A DNA stretch of 32,332 bases from Sedimenticola thiotaurini (GTDB lineage: Bacteria > Pseudomonadota > Gammaproteobacteria > Chromatiales > Chromatiaceae): the NCBI GenBank assembly GCA_011051715.1, contig DRKP01000162.1, positions 1 to 32,332 of the forward strand, written 5' to 3'. Shown piece by piece: positions 1 through 9,126 of the stretch. Below the pieces are notes generated by a model. That model made no database searches. It worked only from the letters and a program-made list of their open reading frames with translations, and was not told the DNA's origin. Numbering within the stretch: the first letter of the stretch is position 1; every line of letters begins with the position of its first letter. Made by a program: the position numbers and the translations under genes.

Positions 1-989
1 AGGGGCGAGGCGGTGAGTGCGCCGCCGAGTCCGACCAGGCACAGGCCCAGGCGCTCCAGGGCGCGGGCGCCGGCCACCGCCCCCATGGCATCCGCCGCGG
101 CGAACAGCACCCCATCGACCCAGTCAGCGAAGAAACGGCCGGCCAGCAGCCGCGCCGTCTCCTGCTGGTAGAGCCCGTCGGCGATCTCCAGCACCACCAC
201 CCCGGCGCCCTCCCGCGCCAGGTGTCCGGTCAGGGTGTGGGCGATGGATTCGATCGTCTCCGGCGGCAGCAGGTAGGTGGAGGGATGGCCGGCATCGGTG
301 AAATCCAGTACCTGCCCGGCACCGCAGTCGGTCATGAACCACTTGTCGCCGCCGGCCCCGGTGCCGGTGATCTTGGCCGCGCCGACGCGGCATCCGGAGC
401 GGACCAGGCCACGGATCAGGTGGGCGGCGGCGGTGGTCTTGCCCGCATTCATCGTGGTACCGGCCACGGCGATCACCGGCGGGCGCCGGCAGGCTGGCAG
501 CGCCAGCGCCGGCAGGGCATGGTCGGCGAGATTGAGTCGTCGTCCGTCGCCGTCGCCGATCAGCCCCAGGGGCTCGATCTCGGTCGGCGGCCTGACCTTC
601 GCGCTGCGTGACAGGCAGCTGGAGGCGATGCCACCGGCTGCCACCAGGTGGCAGGGATCCAGATTGCCCGGAATCTCCGCTTCGAACTGGTCCGGGGCAT
701 AGCGGTTGCCATAGCAGACGATGATCTCGTCACCGGGATAGAGGCGCGCGCGGCGCCCCTGCGTCAGCTCCAGGCGGCCGTGCTGGCGGGTCCGGATCAC
801 CCGTGCCAGTACCAGGTCGCCGGCACGCGGGACCTGCTCCCCGGTCAGCAGTGTCTTCATCTCCCGGAGTGGTACCCGCCGCACCGAATAGGCGATCTTG
901 CAGCGCCGCAGGCGGTCATCGTTCAGTGGTTCGGGCAGTGGCGGGTGAATCCCGGTGACGATGCATGCCGGGGAATCCTGTTCTGACAT
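1..989 (-). CDS. P-loop NTPase of unknown function (DUF1611-like), 3' end missing
   Basis: The gene reads leftward from an ATG at 989 and leaves the window still open, so at least 329 residues are visible and the C-terminus is absent. Residues about 35-115 form a small beta-rich N-terminal region (GDLVLARVIRT, then YPGDEIIVCYGNRYAPDQFE). A clear Walker A follows at residues 177-185 (GTTMNAGKT), then a dethiobiotin-synthetase/MobB-like P-loop fold with hydrophobic strands (GVVVLEIADGLYQQE). Similar P-loop proteins are usually annotated only as hypothetical or DUF1611. It lies downstream of and collinear with cobQ, separated by about 277 bases, so a link to cobalamin synthesis is possible but unproven. 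The nucleotide-binding fold is seen; substrate and reaction are unknown. Confidence 0.75.
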   Translation of the reverse strand, partial: MSEQDSPACIVTGIHPPLPEPLNDDRLRRCKIAYSVRRVPLREMKTLLTGEQVPRAGDLVLARVIRTRQHGRLELTQGRRARLYPGDEIIVCYGNRYAPDQFEAEIPGNLDPCHLVAAGGIASSCLSRSAKVRPPTEIEPLGLIGDGDGRRLNLADHALPALALPACRRPPVIAVAGTTMNAGKTTAAAHLIRGLVRSGCRVGAAKITGTGAGGDKWFMTDCGAGQVLDFTDAGHPSTYLLPPETIESIAHTLTGHLAREGAGVVVLEIADGLYQQETARLLAGRFFADWVDGVLFAAADAMGAVAGARALERLGLCLVGLGGALTASP

Positions 990-1226
990 GGGTGATCGCT
1001 TCCTCTGGTTGGGGTGGGGCCGGCATCGTGCGCCGGCTGGCGTCACCCTGTTTAACGGACGTCGGATCTATTTCATCCCTCCGGGGTCCGGCCGGCCCGG
1101 TTTCGTACACTGCAAGCACTGCATGGGACCGCCGATCCGGGCGCTGTGGACGGCCTCACTGGTATAGAGCGGACCGGCGGCGGGATCGGGCGGACCGGGG
1201 AGATCCTGTGCGACGAGGAGTGGCTG

Positions 1227-1247
1227 GTGCCCGGTTGACCGGGGCAC
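1227..1247 (-). terminator. Possible hairpin after cobQ
   Basis: GTGCCCGG and CCGGGGCAC flank a TTGA loop, giving a GC-rich stem with one bulged G about 20 bases past the cobQ stop. No T-run follows in the direction of cobQ transcription, so it is at best a weak or Rho-assisted terminator. The rest of 990-1266 shows nothing recognisable. Confidence 0.3.
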
Positions 1248-1266
1248 GGAAAGTGGCCCCGCGGCC

Positions 1267-2727
1267 TCAACGTTCCAGCAGGGTCTCCAGGAGTGCGGTG
1301 TCCAGATGCTCCTCCACGGCGTCGGCCAGGCGTTCGATGGAGGCCTCGCGCAGGGCCGGGTAGTCGTGGCGCCGTACCCCTTCGAGTCCGGCCCAGGCCA
1401 GCAGCGCGGCGCAGGCGCCGGGGGAATCGAACAGGCCGTGCAGGTAGGTGCCCAGGATCTGGCGGTCGTCGCTGAGGGCGCCGTCGGCGCGGCCATCCAG
1501 TTGCAGCGCGGGCCGGGAGAGGGCGGCGCCGGTGGTGATGCCGGCGTGGATCTCGTAGCCATGCACCGGGGCCCGCTCCAGGACCAGCCGTCCCTGCACG
1601 TTGCGCAGCTGCTTGGCCGGTGCCAGCGTGGTCTCCATCTGCAACAGGCCGAGGCCATCGCTGCTGCCGGGGTCCCCTTCCAGGCCATGGGGATCGTGGA
1701 GGCGCCGCCCCAGCATCTGGAAACCGCCGCAGATGCCGATCAGCCTGCCGCCATAGCGCAGATGCCGGTGGATGGCCCGGTCCCACCCCTGTTCGCGCAG
1801 CCAGGTCAGATCCGCACGCACGCTCTTGGAGCCGGGCAGGATGATCAGGTCGGCGGGAGGGATGTCCGCCCCGGGGCCGATGAAATCGAGCCGTACCTGC
1901 GGATGCAGCCGCAGCGGGTCGAAATCGGTGTGGTTGCTGATCCGCGGCAGGGCGGGGACCACCACTTGCAGCCCGGCCTTTCCGGGATTGGGCGCCGCCT
2001 CGCCACGCGGCAGCGCGTCCTCCGCCTCCAGATGGAGGCCGTGGAGACAGGGCAGTACCCCGAGCACCGGCTTGCCGGTACGCCGTTCCAGCCACTCCAG
2101 TCCCGGCCGCAGCAGGGCCAGGTCGCCGCGGAAGCGGTTGATGACGAAGCCGGCGATCCGCGCCTGCTCCGAGGCGGACAGCAGTGCCAGGGTGCCGACC
2201 AGGTGGGCGAAGACACCACCGCGATCGATGTCGGCGATCAGGATCACCGGGCAGTCTGCCGCCTCCGCGAAGCCCATGTTGGCGATGTCGTTGTGACGCA
2301 GGTTGATCTCGGCAGGGGAGCCCGCGCCCTCGACCAGGACGGCATCATGGCCGGCGGCGAGGCGCCGGTAGGCCTCCAGCACCGCGGTGCGGGCGATGCG
2401 CTTGTAGTCGTGGTAGTCGGCGGCGTTCATGGTGCCGATGGCATGGCCATGGACGATGACCTGGGCGCCGGTATCGGTATTCGGTTTCAGCAGCACCGGG
2501 TTCATGTCGGTGTGGGGCTGCAGCCCGCAGGCGGCCGCCTGTACCGCCTGGGCGCGGCCGATCTCACCGCCGTCCGCGGTGACGGCGCTGTTCAACGCCA
2601 TGTTCTGGGGCTTGAACGGGGCCACCCGTACGCCGCGGCGGTGCAGCCAGCGGCACAGGGCGGTGACCAGCAGGCTCTTGCCGGCATCGGAAGTGGTCCC
2701 CTGCACCATCAGCGTCGGCGTGGTCAC
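1267..2727 (-). CDS. cobQ: Cobyric acid synthase (glutamine-hydrolysing)
   Basis: A 486-residue protein that amidates adenosylcobyrinic acid a,c-diamide at four side chains, using glutamine and ATP, to give cobyric acid. The N-terminus carries the dethiobiotin-synthetase-like ATP site ([11 protein letters not shown], residues 8-18). The C-terminal half is a class I glutamine amidotransferase with nucleophile Cys333 in [10 protein letters not shown] and catalytic His430 in GTYLHGLF. Length is typical for the family. The start chosen is GTG at 2727, preceded by GGAGG seven bases upstream. It overlaps the cobD stop by four bases (GTGA), so the two are translationally coupled. The same frame stays open upstream to 3669, but that stretch overlies cobD and lacks CobQ features. 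Confidence 0.96.
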   Translation of the reverse strand: MTTPTLMVQGTTSDAGKSLLVTALCRWLHRRGVRVAPFKPQNMALNSAVTADGGEIGRAQAVQAAACGLQPHTDMNPVLLKPNTDTGAQVIVHGHAIGTMNAADYHDYKRIARTAVLEAYRRLAAGHDAVLVEGAGSPAEINLRHNDIANMGFAEAADCPVILIADIDRGGVFAHLVGTLALLSASEQARIAGFVINRFRGDLALLRPGLEWLERRTGKPVLGVLPCLHGLHLEAEDALPRGEAAPNPGKAGLQVVVPALPRISNHTDFDPLRLHPQVRLDFIGPGADIPPADLIILPGSKSVRADLTWLREQGWDRAIHRHLRYGGRLIGICGGFQMLGRRLHDPHGLEGDPGSSDGLGLLQMETTLAPAKQLRNVQGRLVLERAPVHGYEIHAGITTGAALSRPALQLDGRADGALSDDRQILGTYLHGLFDSPGACAALLAWAGLEGVRRHDYPALREASIERLADAVEEHLDTALLETLLER

Positions 2728-3731
2728 TGGGAAGCCTCCATAGGTGATGGTGGCTGCAGGCGGGCCAGGGCGGCATGCAGGCGCCTCCACCCCTGCTCGT
2801 CGCCCGGCAGGCCGAGGCGCAGGGCGGGCGGATCGTCGAACCGGCGCACCAGAATGCCGTGGCGGGCGAGCCTCTGCTGGATCTCCCGCGCACGCGGGGT
2901 CGGTGCCCATTGGAACAGGGCACAGCCGCCGTCCGGCGCCAGGCCGGACTGTCGCAGCAGTTCCTCCAGACGCCTGCCGCCGGCCGCCAGGCGCCGGCGC
3001 GCCCGTCGCTGCCAGGCGTGGTCGGCGAGGGCGCCCGCCGCCACCAGGCGGGCGGGCGTGGCGATGTGCCAGGGCCCGAGCAGGCCGCGCAGGCGCGCCA
3101 GCAGGGGGGCGTCGGCGCAGACGAAACCGACCCGTGCCCCGGCCAGGCCGAAGAACTTGCCGAGGGAGCGGAGGACGACCAGCCCCTCTTTCCCGGCGTG
3201 CGGACACAGGCTCTGCTCCGGGGTCGGGTCCATGAATGCCTCGTCCACCACCAGCCAGCCACCACGGGCGGCGAGCCGGCGGTGCCAGTGCAGCAGGCGT
3301 TCGGGCGGAAAGCGGATCCCGGTGGGGTTGTTGGGGTTGCTCAGCACCAGCACATCGCTCGTATCCGCCGCCGCCTCCAGTCGTTCCGCGGCAATGGCAT
3401 CGACATGGTGCCCGGCGCGCCGCCAGGCGGCAGCGTGCTCGGAGAAGCCCGGGTGCAGCACGCCGACACGGCCGGGCCGGCGCAGCCGGGGCAGCGTCTG
3501 AATCGCCGCCTGGGAGCCGGCCACCGGCAGCAGGAGCGGCGCGTGGTAGTAGTCCTGTGCCACCTGTTCCAGGCCGTCCTCCTCCTCCGGCAACCGGTTC
3601 CAGCAGGAGGGGGGCAGCGCCGGTACCGGCCACCCCGCCGGGTTGATGCCGGTGGAGAGGTCGAGCCACTCCGCGGGCGGGATGCCATACCGCCGCGCCG
3701 CCCGCAGGATGCCCCCACCGTGCTCAGGCAT
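2724..3731 (-). CDS. cobD: L-threonine-O-3-phosphate decarboxylase (PLP-dependent)
   Basis: A 335-residue class I/II aminotransferase-fold enzyme (CobD in Salmonella, CobC in Pseudomonas nomenclature). It makes (R)-1-amino-2-propanol phosphate, the linker that CbiB attaches to cobyric acid. The family landmarks are present: the N-terminal [13 protein letters not shown] stretch (residues 23-35), the cofactor-binding SNPNNPTG (131-138), Asp163 in [10 protein letters not shown], and the Schiff-base Lys192 in [13 protein letters not shown]. It overlaps cbiB upstream by eight bases and cobQ downstream by four, placing it mid-operon. Identification is firm; only the naming convention is ambiguous. 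Confidence 0.95.
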   Translation of the reverse strand: MPEHGGGILRAARRYGIPPAEWLDLSTGINPAGWPVPALPPSCWNRLPEEEDGLEQVAQDYYHAPLLLPVAGSQAAIQTLPRLRRPGRVGVLHPGFSEHAAAWRRAGHHVDAIAAERLEAAADTSDVLVLSNPNNPTGIRFPPERLLHWHRRLAARGGWLVVDEAFMDPTPEQSLCPHAGKEGLVVLRSLGKFFGLAGARVGFVCADAPLLARLRGLLGPWHIATPARLVAAGALADHAWQRRARRRLAAGGRRLEELLRQSGLAPDGGCALFQWAPTPRAREIQQRLARHGILVRRFDDPPALRLGLPGDEQGWRRLHAALARLQPPSPMEASQ

Positions 3732-4635
3732 GGAGGATCGCCGCGATGGCTGTCACCACCACCAGCCACAGCCAGACGCCGCGCCTGACCAGTTCCAGGG
3801 CGCGCCCGATGTCGTCCGCAGTCGGTGATGCACCGGCACCCAGGGGCGGGCGCCGGTGCCACTGCCCGCGGTAACGCGCCGGTCCTCCCAGGCGCAGCCC
3901 CAGTGCCCCCGCGCCGGCGGCCATCACCGGTCCCGCGTTGGGACTGTCCCAGGCCGGGGCCTGGCTGCGCCAGCAGGCCAGGGCCTGGCGGGTGTGGCCG
4001 AGCAGTGCGTAGGTGAGGGCGGTGAGCCGCGCGGGGATCAGGTTGAGCAGGTCGTCGAGGTGTGCCGCCGCCCAGCCGAAGTCCCGGTAGCGCTCGCTGC
4101 GGTAGCCCCAGGAGGCATCCAGGGTGTTGGCCAGGCGGTAGAACAGGGCGCCGGCCCCGCCGGCGACGGCGAACCAGAACAGCGCGCCGAACACGGCGTC
4201 GCAGCCGTTCTCCAGTACCGACTCGGTGGTGGCGGCGGGGATGTCCAGTGTCTCCGGGTCGCGGCTGACCAGGCGCGCGGCCAGGCGCCGCGCCCCGCTC
4301 CCGTCCCCGGCGCGCAACGCCTGCGCCACCGGCCGGGCGTGATCGCCCAGGCTGCGGTGACCGAGGGCGAACCAGAGCAGCAGCACGCCGATCACCGGCC
4401 CCGCAGCCGGCAGCGTGGTGAGCGGCACCGCGGCGGCGACAGGTGGCAGGAGCAGCACCGCCACTGCCAGCGCGCCCCGCAACCGGCGGCTGCCGCCCTG
4501 TCCTGTACCGTACAGGGCGCGCTCCACCCGCGCCGCCAGGCGGCCGAATCCGACCAGCGGATGCCAGCGGCGGGGTTCGCCCAGCCACCGGTCCAGCAGC
4601 ACGGCGGCCAGCATCGACAGCGCGGTGGTCGTCAT
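3724..4635 (-). CDS. cbiB: Adenosylcobinamide-phosphate synthase (membrane)
   Basis: A 303-residue integral membrane protein that joins aminopropanol (phosphate) to cobyric acid. The N-terminus has the family hallmark LLDRWLGEPRRWHPLVGFGR. Several hydrophobic segments follow, including residues around 55-90 and a last one at the C-terminus (WLWLVVVTAIAAIL). ESVLENGCDAVFGALFW and the LANTLDASWGYRSERY region are also typical. I chose ATG 4635 because the family begins just before the LLDxxxGEP motif. The frame continues upstream to 4941 over the neighbouring gene without family features, and no strong ribosome site is visible, so the start is less certain than the identity. Confidence 0.93.
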   Translation of the reverse strand: MTTTALSMLAAVLLDRWLGEPRRWHPLVGFGRLAARVERALYGTGQGGSRRLRGALAVAVLLLPPVAAAVPLTTLPAAGPVIGVLLLWFALGHRSLGDHARPVAQALRAGDGSGARRLAARLVSRDPETLDIPAATTESVLENGCDAVFGALFWFAVAGGAGALFYRLANTLDASWGYRSERYRDFGWAAAHLDDLLNLIPARLTALTYALLGHTRQALACWRSQAPAWDSPNAGPVMAAGAGALGLRLGGPARYRGQWHRRPPLGAGASPTADDIGRALELVRRGVWLWLVVVTAIAAILHA

Positions 4636-4724
4636 CGCGGTGCGGCCGGGGGCCGTCGCCCGTTGCCTCCGGAGACGGCCTGTGGCGGCACCGGGGTGGC
4701 AGGCGGACGCCGCTTCCCCATCGG

Positions 4725-5348
4725 TCAACGGAACTCGATGATGCGGTCGAAATCGTGGCGGAAGCGGGGCGTCTGGTCGCCGGCGCGGTAGCCCAGGGCG
4801 ACCAGCACCGCGACCTGGAAGTCGTCCTCCGGCAGGCCGAGCACCCGTTCCACCGCCGCCTTTTCGAATCCCTCGATGGGGCAGGAGTCGACGCCGGCCG
4901 CGGCCGCTGCCGTCATGATGTCGGCGAGGGCGATGTAGCACTGCTTGGAGGCCCAGGCGTAGAGGCTCATCAACGGCTTCACCTCGTTTTCCAGGTGATC
5001 TCCGTAGCGCCGGAGTGAGGCGGTGATCTTCTCCTCAGGGAGGCCGCGCCGGTCGTAGCAGGCGCGTACGTAGGCGCTGTCCGCCTCCAGGGTGGCGTTG
5101 CGGGCGAGGATGGCCACCACCGCGCTGGATTCGGTGATCTGGGGCTGGTTCCAGCAGGCGGGGCGCAGCCTCCGGCGCAGCTCCATGTCCTGCAGTACGA
5201 GGAACTTCCACGGCTCCAGGCCGAATGAGGAGGGCGACAGGCGCGCGCATTCCAGGATCTCGCGCAGGGTCTGTTCCGGGATCCGGCGCTCCGGATCGAA
5301 TTTCTTGCAGGCGTGGCGGAACTGGAGGGCGTTGAGTACTGGATTCAT
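4725..5348 (-). CDS. NAD(P)H-dependent nitroreductase family flavoprotein (NfsB-like)
   Basis: A 207-residue protein of the FMN nitroreductase fold. The N-terminal phosphate-binding segment FRHACKKFDPERRIPEQ, the LSPSSFGLEPWKFLV segment and the C-terminal PIEGFEKAAVERVLGL...VALGYR match NfsB/dihydropteridine-reductase-like members. It probably reduces quinones or nitro compounds with NAD(P)H; the natural substrate is unknown. It is the first gene of the minus-strand run, 89 bases upstream of cbiB, and divergent from the HAD gene. BluB, which makes the lower ligand of cobalamin, belongs to the same superfamily, but this protein reads as NfsB-like. A role in cobalamin synthesis rests on position only. 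Confidence 0.88.
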   Translation of the reverse strand: MNPVLNALQFRHACKKFDPERRIPEQTLREILECARLSPSSFGLEPWKFLVLQDMELRRRLRPACWNQPQITESSAVVAILARNATLEADSAYVRACYDRRGLPEEKITASLRRYGDHLENEVKPLMSLYAWASKQCYIALADIMTAAAAAGVDSCPIEGFEKAAVERVLGLPEDDFQVAVLVALGYRAGDQTPRFRHDFDRIIEFR

Positions 5349-5494
5349 TGGTGGTCGGGGTATTCTCTATACTGAAAACAGGTTTTTCCGGAAGCGGGTC
5401 GTCCGGCGCCAAGAATAGCCCAGGCGCTCATCGTTTTATAGTGTGATCCTCTGCCAGGGCGGCAGTGGCGCCATCCCGGCCTGGGGAGGTGTCC

Positions 5495-6277
5495 ATGTCC
5501 TGCATCCTGTTCGATCTCGATGGTGTGTTCTACGTGGGAGACGAGCCGGTGCCCGGGGCGACCGGGGTGTTGTCCTGGGCCCGCCGCAACGGCATCCCGT
5601 TCCTGTTCCTGACCAATACCAGCTCCAGGCCGCGCTCCGCTCTGCTGCAGAAGCTGCGGGCGATGGGCATCGGGGCGGAGCCTTCGGAGTTGCTCACCCC
5701 GCCGGTCGCGGCGGTGCGATGGATCCGGGAGAACGGGCGCGAGCCGGTTGCCCTGTTCGTTCCTGATGCGACCCGGGAGGAGTTCGCCACGCTCGACCGG
5801 CTGAATCCTGATGATGATCGCGGTGCCGGCGCGGTGGTGGTGGGGGATCTGGGCGAGCGGTGGAACTTCGCCACCTTCAACAGGGCGTTCCGGCTGCTGA
5901 TGGCGGAACCGCAGCCGGCCCTGATCGCCCTGGGAATGACCCGCTACTGGCAGGCGCCGGACGGTTTGCGCCTGGATGTGGGGCCTTTCATCGCCGGGCT
6001 GCAGTATGCCACCGGCATCGAGCCGGTGGTGCTGGGGAAGCCGGCGGTTCCGTTCTTCCATACCGCGCTGGAGCTGCTCGGCTGCGGCGCCGACCGGGCG
6101 GTGATGGTGGGGGACGATATCCGCGGCGACATCGGCGGTGCGCAACGGGCGGGCGTCACTGGCGTACTGGTGCGGACCGGCAAGTTCCGGGATTCGGACC
6201 TGTCGGGGGAGATCCGTCCCGACGCAGTGCTGGACTCGGTCACCGAACTGCCGCGATGGTGGGAGCGCCGGCGGTGA
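5495..6277 (+). CDS. HAD-superfamily hydrolase, NagD/LHPP-like (subfamily IIA)
   Basis: A 260-residue phosphatase-like protein with all four HAD motifs: FDLDGVFY with nucleophile Asp7 and Asp9, TNTSS at 40-44, the lysine in VVLGKPAV, and VMVGDDIRGDIGGAQ. The cap inserted after motif II and the NTSSRPR segment resemble the group containing NagD and mammalian LHPP/HDHD2. The substrate is a small phosphate ester or phosphoamide that cannot be named from sequence. ATG 5495 is preferred because GGGAGG lies just upstream; the frame opens ten codons earlier at a GTG without such a site. The gene is transcribed alone and convergently with the lipoprotein gene. Confidence 0.88.
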   Translation: MSCILFDLDGVFYVGDEPVPGATGVLSWARRNGIPFLFLTNTSSRPRSALLQKLRAMGIGAEPSELLTPPVAAVRWIRENGREPVALFVPDATREEFATLDRLNPDDDRGAGAVVVGDLGERWNFATFNRAFRLLMAEPQPALIALGMTRYWQAPDGLRLDVGPFIAGLQYATGIEPVVLGKPAVPFFHTALELLGCGADRAVMVGDDIRGDIGGAQRAGVTGVLVRTGKFRDSDLSGEIRPDAVLDSVTELPRWWERRR

Positions 6278-6322
6278 CCATGTGCCGGCATGCAAGTTCC
6301 GCCGCCGTCGTGAAGACGAGGG

Positions 6323-6679
6323 TCAGAGGCCGTAGATCCGGTTCAGCACCTGCTCCGGATGGGAACCGGGAGGGGTGTCCTTCGTCGGCAGGCACTCGAA
6401 CAGCATGCGGAAACCGGCGAACTCCTCGCCGATCAGGTTCGGCCGGTCCCGGTTGTCCAGCTCCTTGACCACCACCGCGTGCCGGCCGCCCTGGCCACTG
6501 CAGAAGCGCTCCGCCCGCTCCATGGCGATCTGCCGTGGCGAGCCGCTCTCGCTCAGCACCCAGTTGCGCTCCACCCGGATGCCATAGAGGCCGCTGTCCA
6601 CGGACTTGACCGGTGAACCGCTGCAGGCGGTCAGCAGCAGGGCGGCGACAAGGGAGGTGGTGGCGATGGTTCTGGTCAT
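6323..6679 (-). CDS. Small predicted lipoprotein, function unknown
   Basis: A 118-residue protein starting MTRTIATTSLVAALLLTACSG, a textbook lipoprotein signal with lipobox LTAC and the modified cysteine at residue 19. The mature part of about 100 residues has no family I recognise. It has a second cysteine in RFCSGQGG and a third in LFECLPT, which could form a disulphide in the periplasm. The frame extends nine codons upstream, but the signal peptide fixes ATG 6679 as the sensible start. No obvious partner gene: the HAD gene converges on it and the signalling operon ends upstream of it. Confidence 0.75.
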   Translation of the reverse strand: MTRTIATTSLVAALLLTACSGSPVKSVDSGLYGIRVERNWVLSESGSPRQIAMERAERFCSGQGGRHAVVVKELDNRDRPNLIGEEFAGFRMLFECLPTKDTPPGSHPEQVLNRIYGL

Positions 6680-7006
6680 GGCTCCGGCTCTCGGCGGGGG
6701 TGGCAATGGGTGCGCGGCAGGATTCTAGCGGGCCGGGGGGGAAATACCAAACCCGGCCCCGGGCGGCCGGGGGGTCCCGGTGCCCGCTCGTTCCCGGCGG
6801 GGACTCCCCCCGGCGTTCGGGCCGGGAGTGCCGGTGCCGGAAATCTGTCATGGCATACAGACCATGGCGGCCCGTCGGACCTGTGCTCCCCTTCCCGGTG
6901 CGTTACCGCCCAGCGTGGAAAACCCACTTCAGTGACGGAGCAGTGAGTGCATCGGTCGCGACTCTGTGGAATCGGCGGTCATCGTCAGTGAAATGCGCAA
7001 AGGGGG
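6680..7006. other. Intergenic region without a supported gene
   Basis: It lies between the start of the lipoprotein gene and the end of the signalling operon, so it should hold the lipoprotein promoter and the operon terminator. There are G-rich and C-rich runs around 6730-6830. I could not find a convincing promoter, a hairpin with a T-run, or an RNA gene. Confidence 0.5.
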
Positions 7007-7453
7007 TCAGAATGATACCGCGGATGACTGCTCTCTCAACTGAGCAACCATGTCTTCCAGCTGTTGGATCATCCGGGCAAGTTTGATATGGGTGCGGACA
7101 CGCGCTTTGACGATTGGGGGACTGATGGGTTTTGCGATGTAATCCACTGCGCCGAGGTTGAACCCCCGTATCTCGTCGTCCACGTCACTCTTTACGGTCA
7201 GGAATATAACGGGAATGTCGCTGGTCGCCGCATTCCGTTTGAGGCGATAACATACCTCGTAGCCATCAATATCCGGGAGAATGATGTCCAGCAGGACAAG
7301 ATCCGGCAGCGGTACGGCAGAGGCCTTTGCCAGCGCCTCCTCGCCAGTAGCAGCAGACTCGACTTCATACTCATCGCGCAGGAGGTTGTGTAACACTTCT
7401 GTATAGAAGGGTTCGTCGTCCACTACCAGGATACGGGGTCTCTCCATGCTCAT
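7007..7453 (-). CDS. Single-domain response regulator (REC) with short helical tail
   Basis: A 148-residue CheY-like receiver. The acidic pair lies in ILVVDDEPF (Asp12, Asp13), the phospho-acceptor is Asp56 in LVLLDIILPD, the switch Thr86 is in IFLTVKS, and Lys108 is in YIAKPIS. After the receiver comes a predicted helical tail of about 30 residues (MIQQLEDMVAQLREQ) and no output domain. It is the last gene of the signalling operon and its ATG overlaps the upstream stop by four bases. The receiver is closely related to that of the HD-GYP protein in the same operon, with key residues at identical positions. It may be a phosphate sink, a partner of the HPt of the large kinase, or an adaptor. 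Confidence 0.9.
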   Translation of the reverse strand: MSMERPRILVVDDEPFYTEVLHNLLRDEYEVESAATGEEALAKASAVPLPDLVLLDIILPDIDGYEVCYRLKRNAATSDIPVIFLTVKSDVDDEIRGFNLGAVDYIAKPISPPIVKARVRTHIKLARMIQQLEDMVAQLREQSSAVSF

Positions 7454-9108
7454 TGTCTGCCACCAAACAGGGGGTGCGGTTTTCCGATGTAGTACCCCTG
7501 AACGTAGTCTATGCCCATCTCTCTAAGCTTGTTGAAGATCGCCTCGTCTTCCACATATTCAGCCACCGTTAACTTCTCGAGGGCCTTGGACACCTCGTGT
7601 ATCGCGATCACCATTGCGTGGTCGGCGGGATCGTTGATGATATCACGAATGAATTCTCCGTCGATCTTTATAATGTCCACCGGCAGGGTTTTCAGGTATC
7701 CAAACGAGGAAAAACCGCTGCCGAAATCGTCCAGCGCGAAGCGGCAACCAAGTGCCTTGAACTTGTCGATGAAGAACCGGGCCGAGTCGAGATGATGGAT
7801 CGCGACCGATTCGGTGATCTCGAAGCACAGCTTCAGTCCCTGCTCGATGAACTGTGGCAGCAGCCTGGTGGTGGTCCTGATATAGTTGGTATCGCTCAGG
7901 GTCAGGCCCGAAAGGTTGATGAAATAGGTATTGCCATCCGGTTCCGGCAGGGACAGGAAGTGCCGGATCACCTCTTCCATCACCCAGAGATCGATCCTGG
8001 GAGAGAGGTGGTAATAGTCGGCGGCGGGGAAGAAGGCGCCTGGAGGTATGATCTCGCCACCGGGCCCCTTCATCCTGATCAGCACTTCGTGGGCCTTTTC
8101 GCCATTGGTGCGTTTGCTGATCGGGATCACTTCCTGGCTGAACAATACGAAGAGAGACTGGTCCAGCGCCTGGTTGATGCGGTTGTACCAGGTATGCAGG
8201 CTGTCTCTTTGTTTTATCAGGTTGCTGTGGGTGTCGTACATCTCCACACGGTTGCGGCCCCTCTCCTTGGCCAGATAGCAGGCCGCATCAGCCTGGCGCA
8301 GCAGGTCGTTGGCATCCGACCGCATGCCCGATTCGATCAGGGTGTAGCCGAGACTGGCGCTGACGGAAAAATACTTGCCTTCCCAGAAGAAACGGTACTG
8401 GCTGAATGTCTGCAAAAGCTTTTGTCCGATGAGCCGTGCCTCGTCTCGGGAACAGGAGTGGAGAATCAGGCCAAACTCATCTCCTCCGAGCCGCGCCAGG
8501 ACGTCCTGCTTCCGGGTGTGTTTTCGCAGAAGATCCGCTATCTGGATGAGCAGTTGATCACCGCACAGGTGTCCGCAACTGTCGTTGATCGCCTTGAACT
8601 GGTCGAGGTCGATGAAGAACAGGGCATGGGAATCCTGGCCAGAGTGGATCGAGAGAAGTATTTCATCCAGGTGTCGGTTGAAACGCCGTCGGTTGTACAG
8701 GCCGGTGAGCTCATCCAGGTAGCTCTTCTTCTCGAGTTCACTGATCAGGTAGCGTGTCTCGGTTATATCTTCACTGGCGATCAGGATGAAGGTCTCTCCT
8801 TCCGGGCCCTCGACGAAGCGGGCTGTGTCCCTGGCCCAGTAGCGGGTGCCATTCTTGCGTATATGACTGCAATCCCAGCGTTTCAGGCAGGGAACTTCGT
8901 TCAGGGACTGGGTCAGGTTCTGCTGCATGTATTCGCGTTCTTCGGGGATGCACAGCATCGGGTAGGGGGTTCCCAGCAGTTCGCTGCGTGAATAGCCCAG
9001 TTGTTCGCAACCGAGGGAGTTGATGTCCTGGATGTTCAGTTCCCGATCCAAAATCAGGCTCACCACCGGAACTTCCCGACAGAGCAAGTGAAAGCGCTGA
9101 TTGTCCAT
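7450..9108 (-). CDS. PAS-GGDEF-EAL cyclic-di-GMP turnover protein
   Basis: A 552-residue soluble protein with a PAS/PAC sensor domain (about 5-118), a GGDEF cyclase domain (about 128-292) and an EAL phosphodiesterase domain (about 310-550). GGDEF is intact at 208-212 and is preceded by RKQD at 199-202, spaced correctly for the inhibitory RxxD I-site. The EAL motif reads EVLIR (Glu341, Arg345). The other EAL residues look complete: FINLSG, FEITES, DDFGSG at 460-465, KIDGEF, AEYVED and VQGYYIGKP. Both activities are therefore plausible and the PAS may set the balance. The gene lies 18 bases after the HD-GYP gene and overlaps the following receiver gene by four bases. Confidence 0.93.
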   Translation of the reverse strand: MDNQRFHLLCREVPVVSLILDRELNIQDINSLGCEQLGYSRSELLGTPYPMLCIPEEREYMQQNLTQSLNEVPCLKRWDCSHIRKNGTRYWARDTARFVEGPEGETFILIASEDITETRYLISELEKKSYLDELTGLYNRRRFNRHLDEILLSIHSGQDSHALFFIDLDQFKAINDSCGHLCGDQLLIQIADLLRKHTRKQDVLARLGGDEFGLILHSCSRDEARLIGQKLLQTFSQYRFFWEGKYFSVSASLGYTLIESGMRSDANDLLRQADAACYLAKERGRNRVEMYDTHSNLIKQRDSLHTWYNRINQALDQSLFVLFSQEVIPISKRTNGEKAHEVLIRMKGPGGEIIPPGAFFPAADYYHLSPRIDLWVMEEVIRHFLSLPEPDGNTYFINLSGLTLSDTNYIRTTTRLLPQFIEQGLKLCFEITESVAIHHLDSARFFIDKFKALGCRFALDDFGSGFSSFGYLKTLPVDIIKIDGEFIRDIINDPADHAMVIAIHEVSKALEKLTVAEYVEDEAIFNKLREMGIDYVQGYYIGKPHPLFGGRQ

Positions 9109-9126
9109 GTTTGTCCCCGAATATCC

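Noticed and set aside
1306-3501. Long plus-strand frame opposite cobQ and cobD
   Set aside because: An antisense frame produced by high third-position GC; no domain, and both opposite-strand genes are unmistakable.
2724-3669. Upstream extension of cobQ to an 800-residue protein
   Set aside because: The added part is an out-of-frame reading of cobD; a GTG with a good ribosome site at 2727 starts exactly at the CobQ N-terminal motif.
4725-5348. Nitroreductase as BluB (5,6-dimethylbenzimidazole synthase)
   Set aside because: It adjoins cobalamin genes, but N-terminal and C-terminal motifs match NfsB-like nitroreductases rather than BluB.
5349-5494. Cobalamin riboswitch upstream of the cob cluster
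   Set aside because: I looked for the B12 box and associated conserved segments in the intergenic regions around the cob genes and did not find them.
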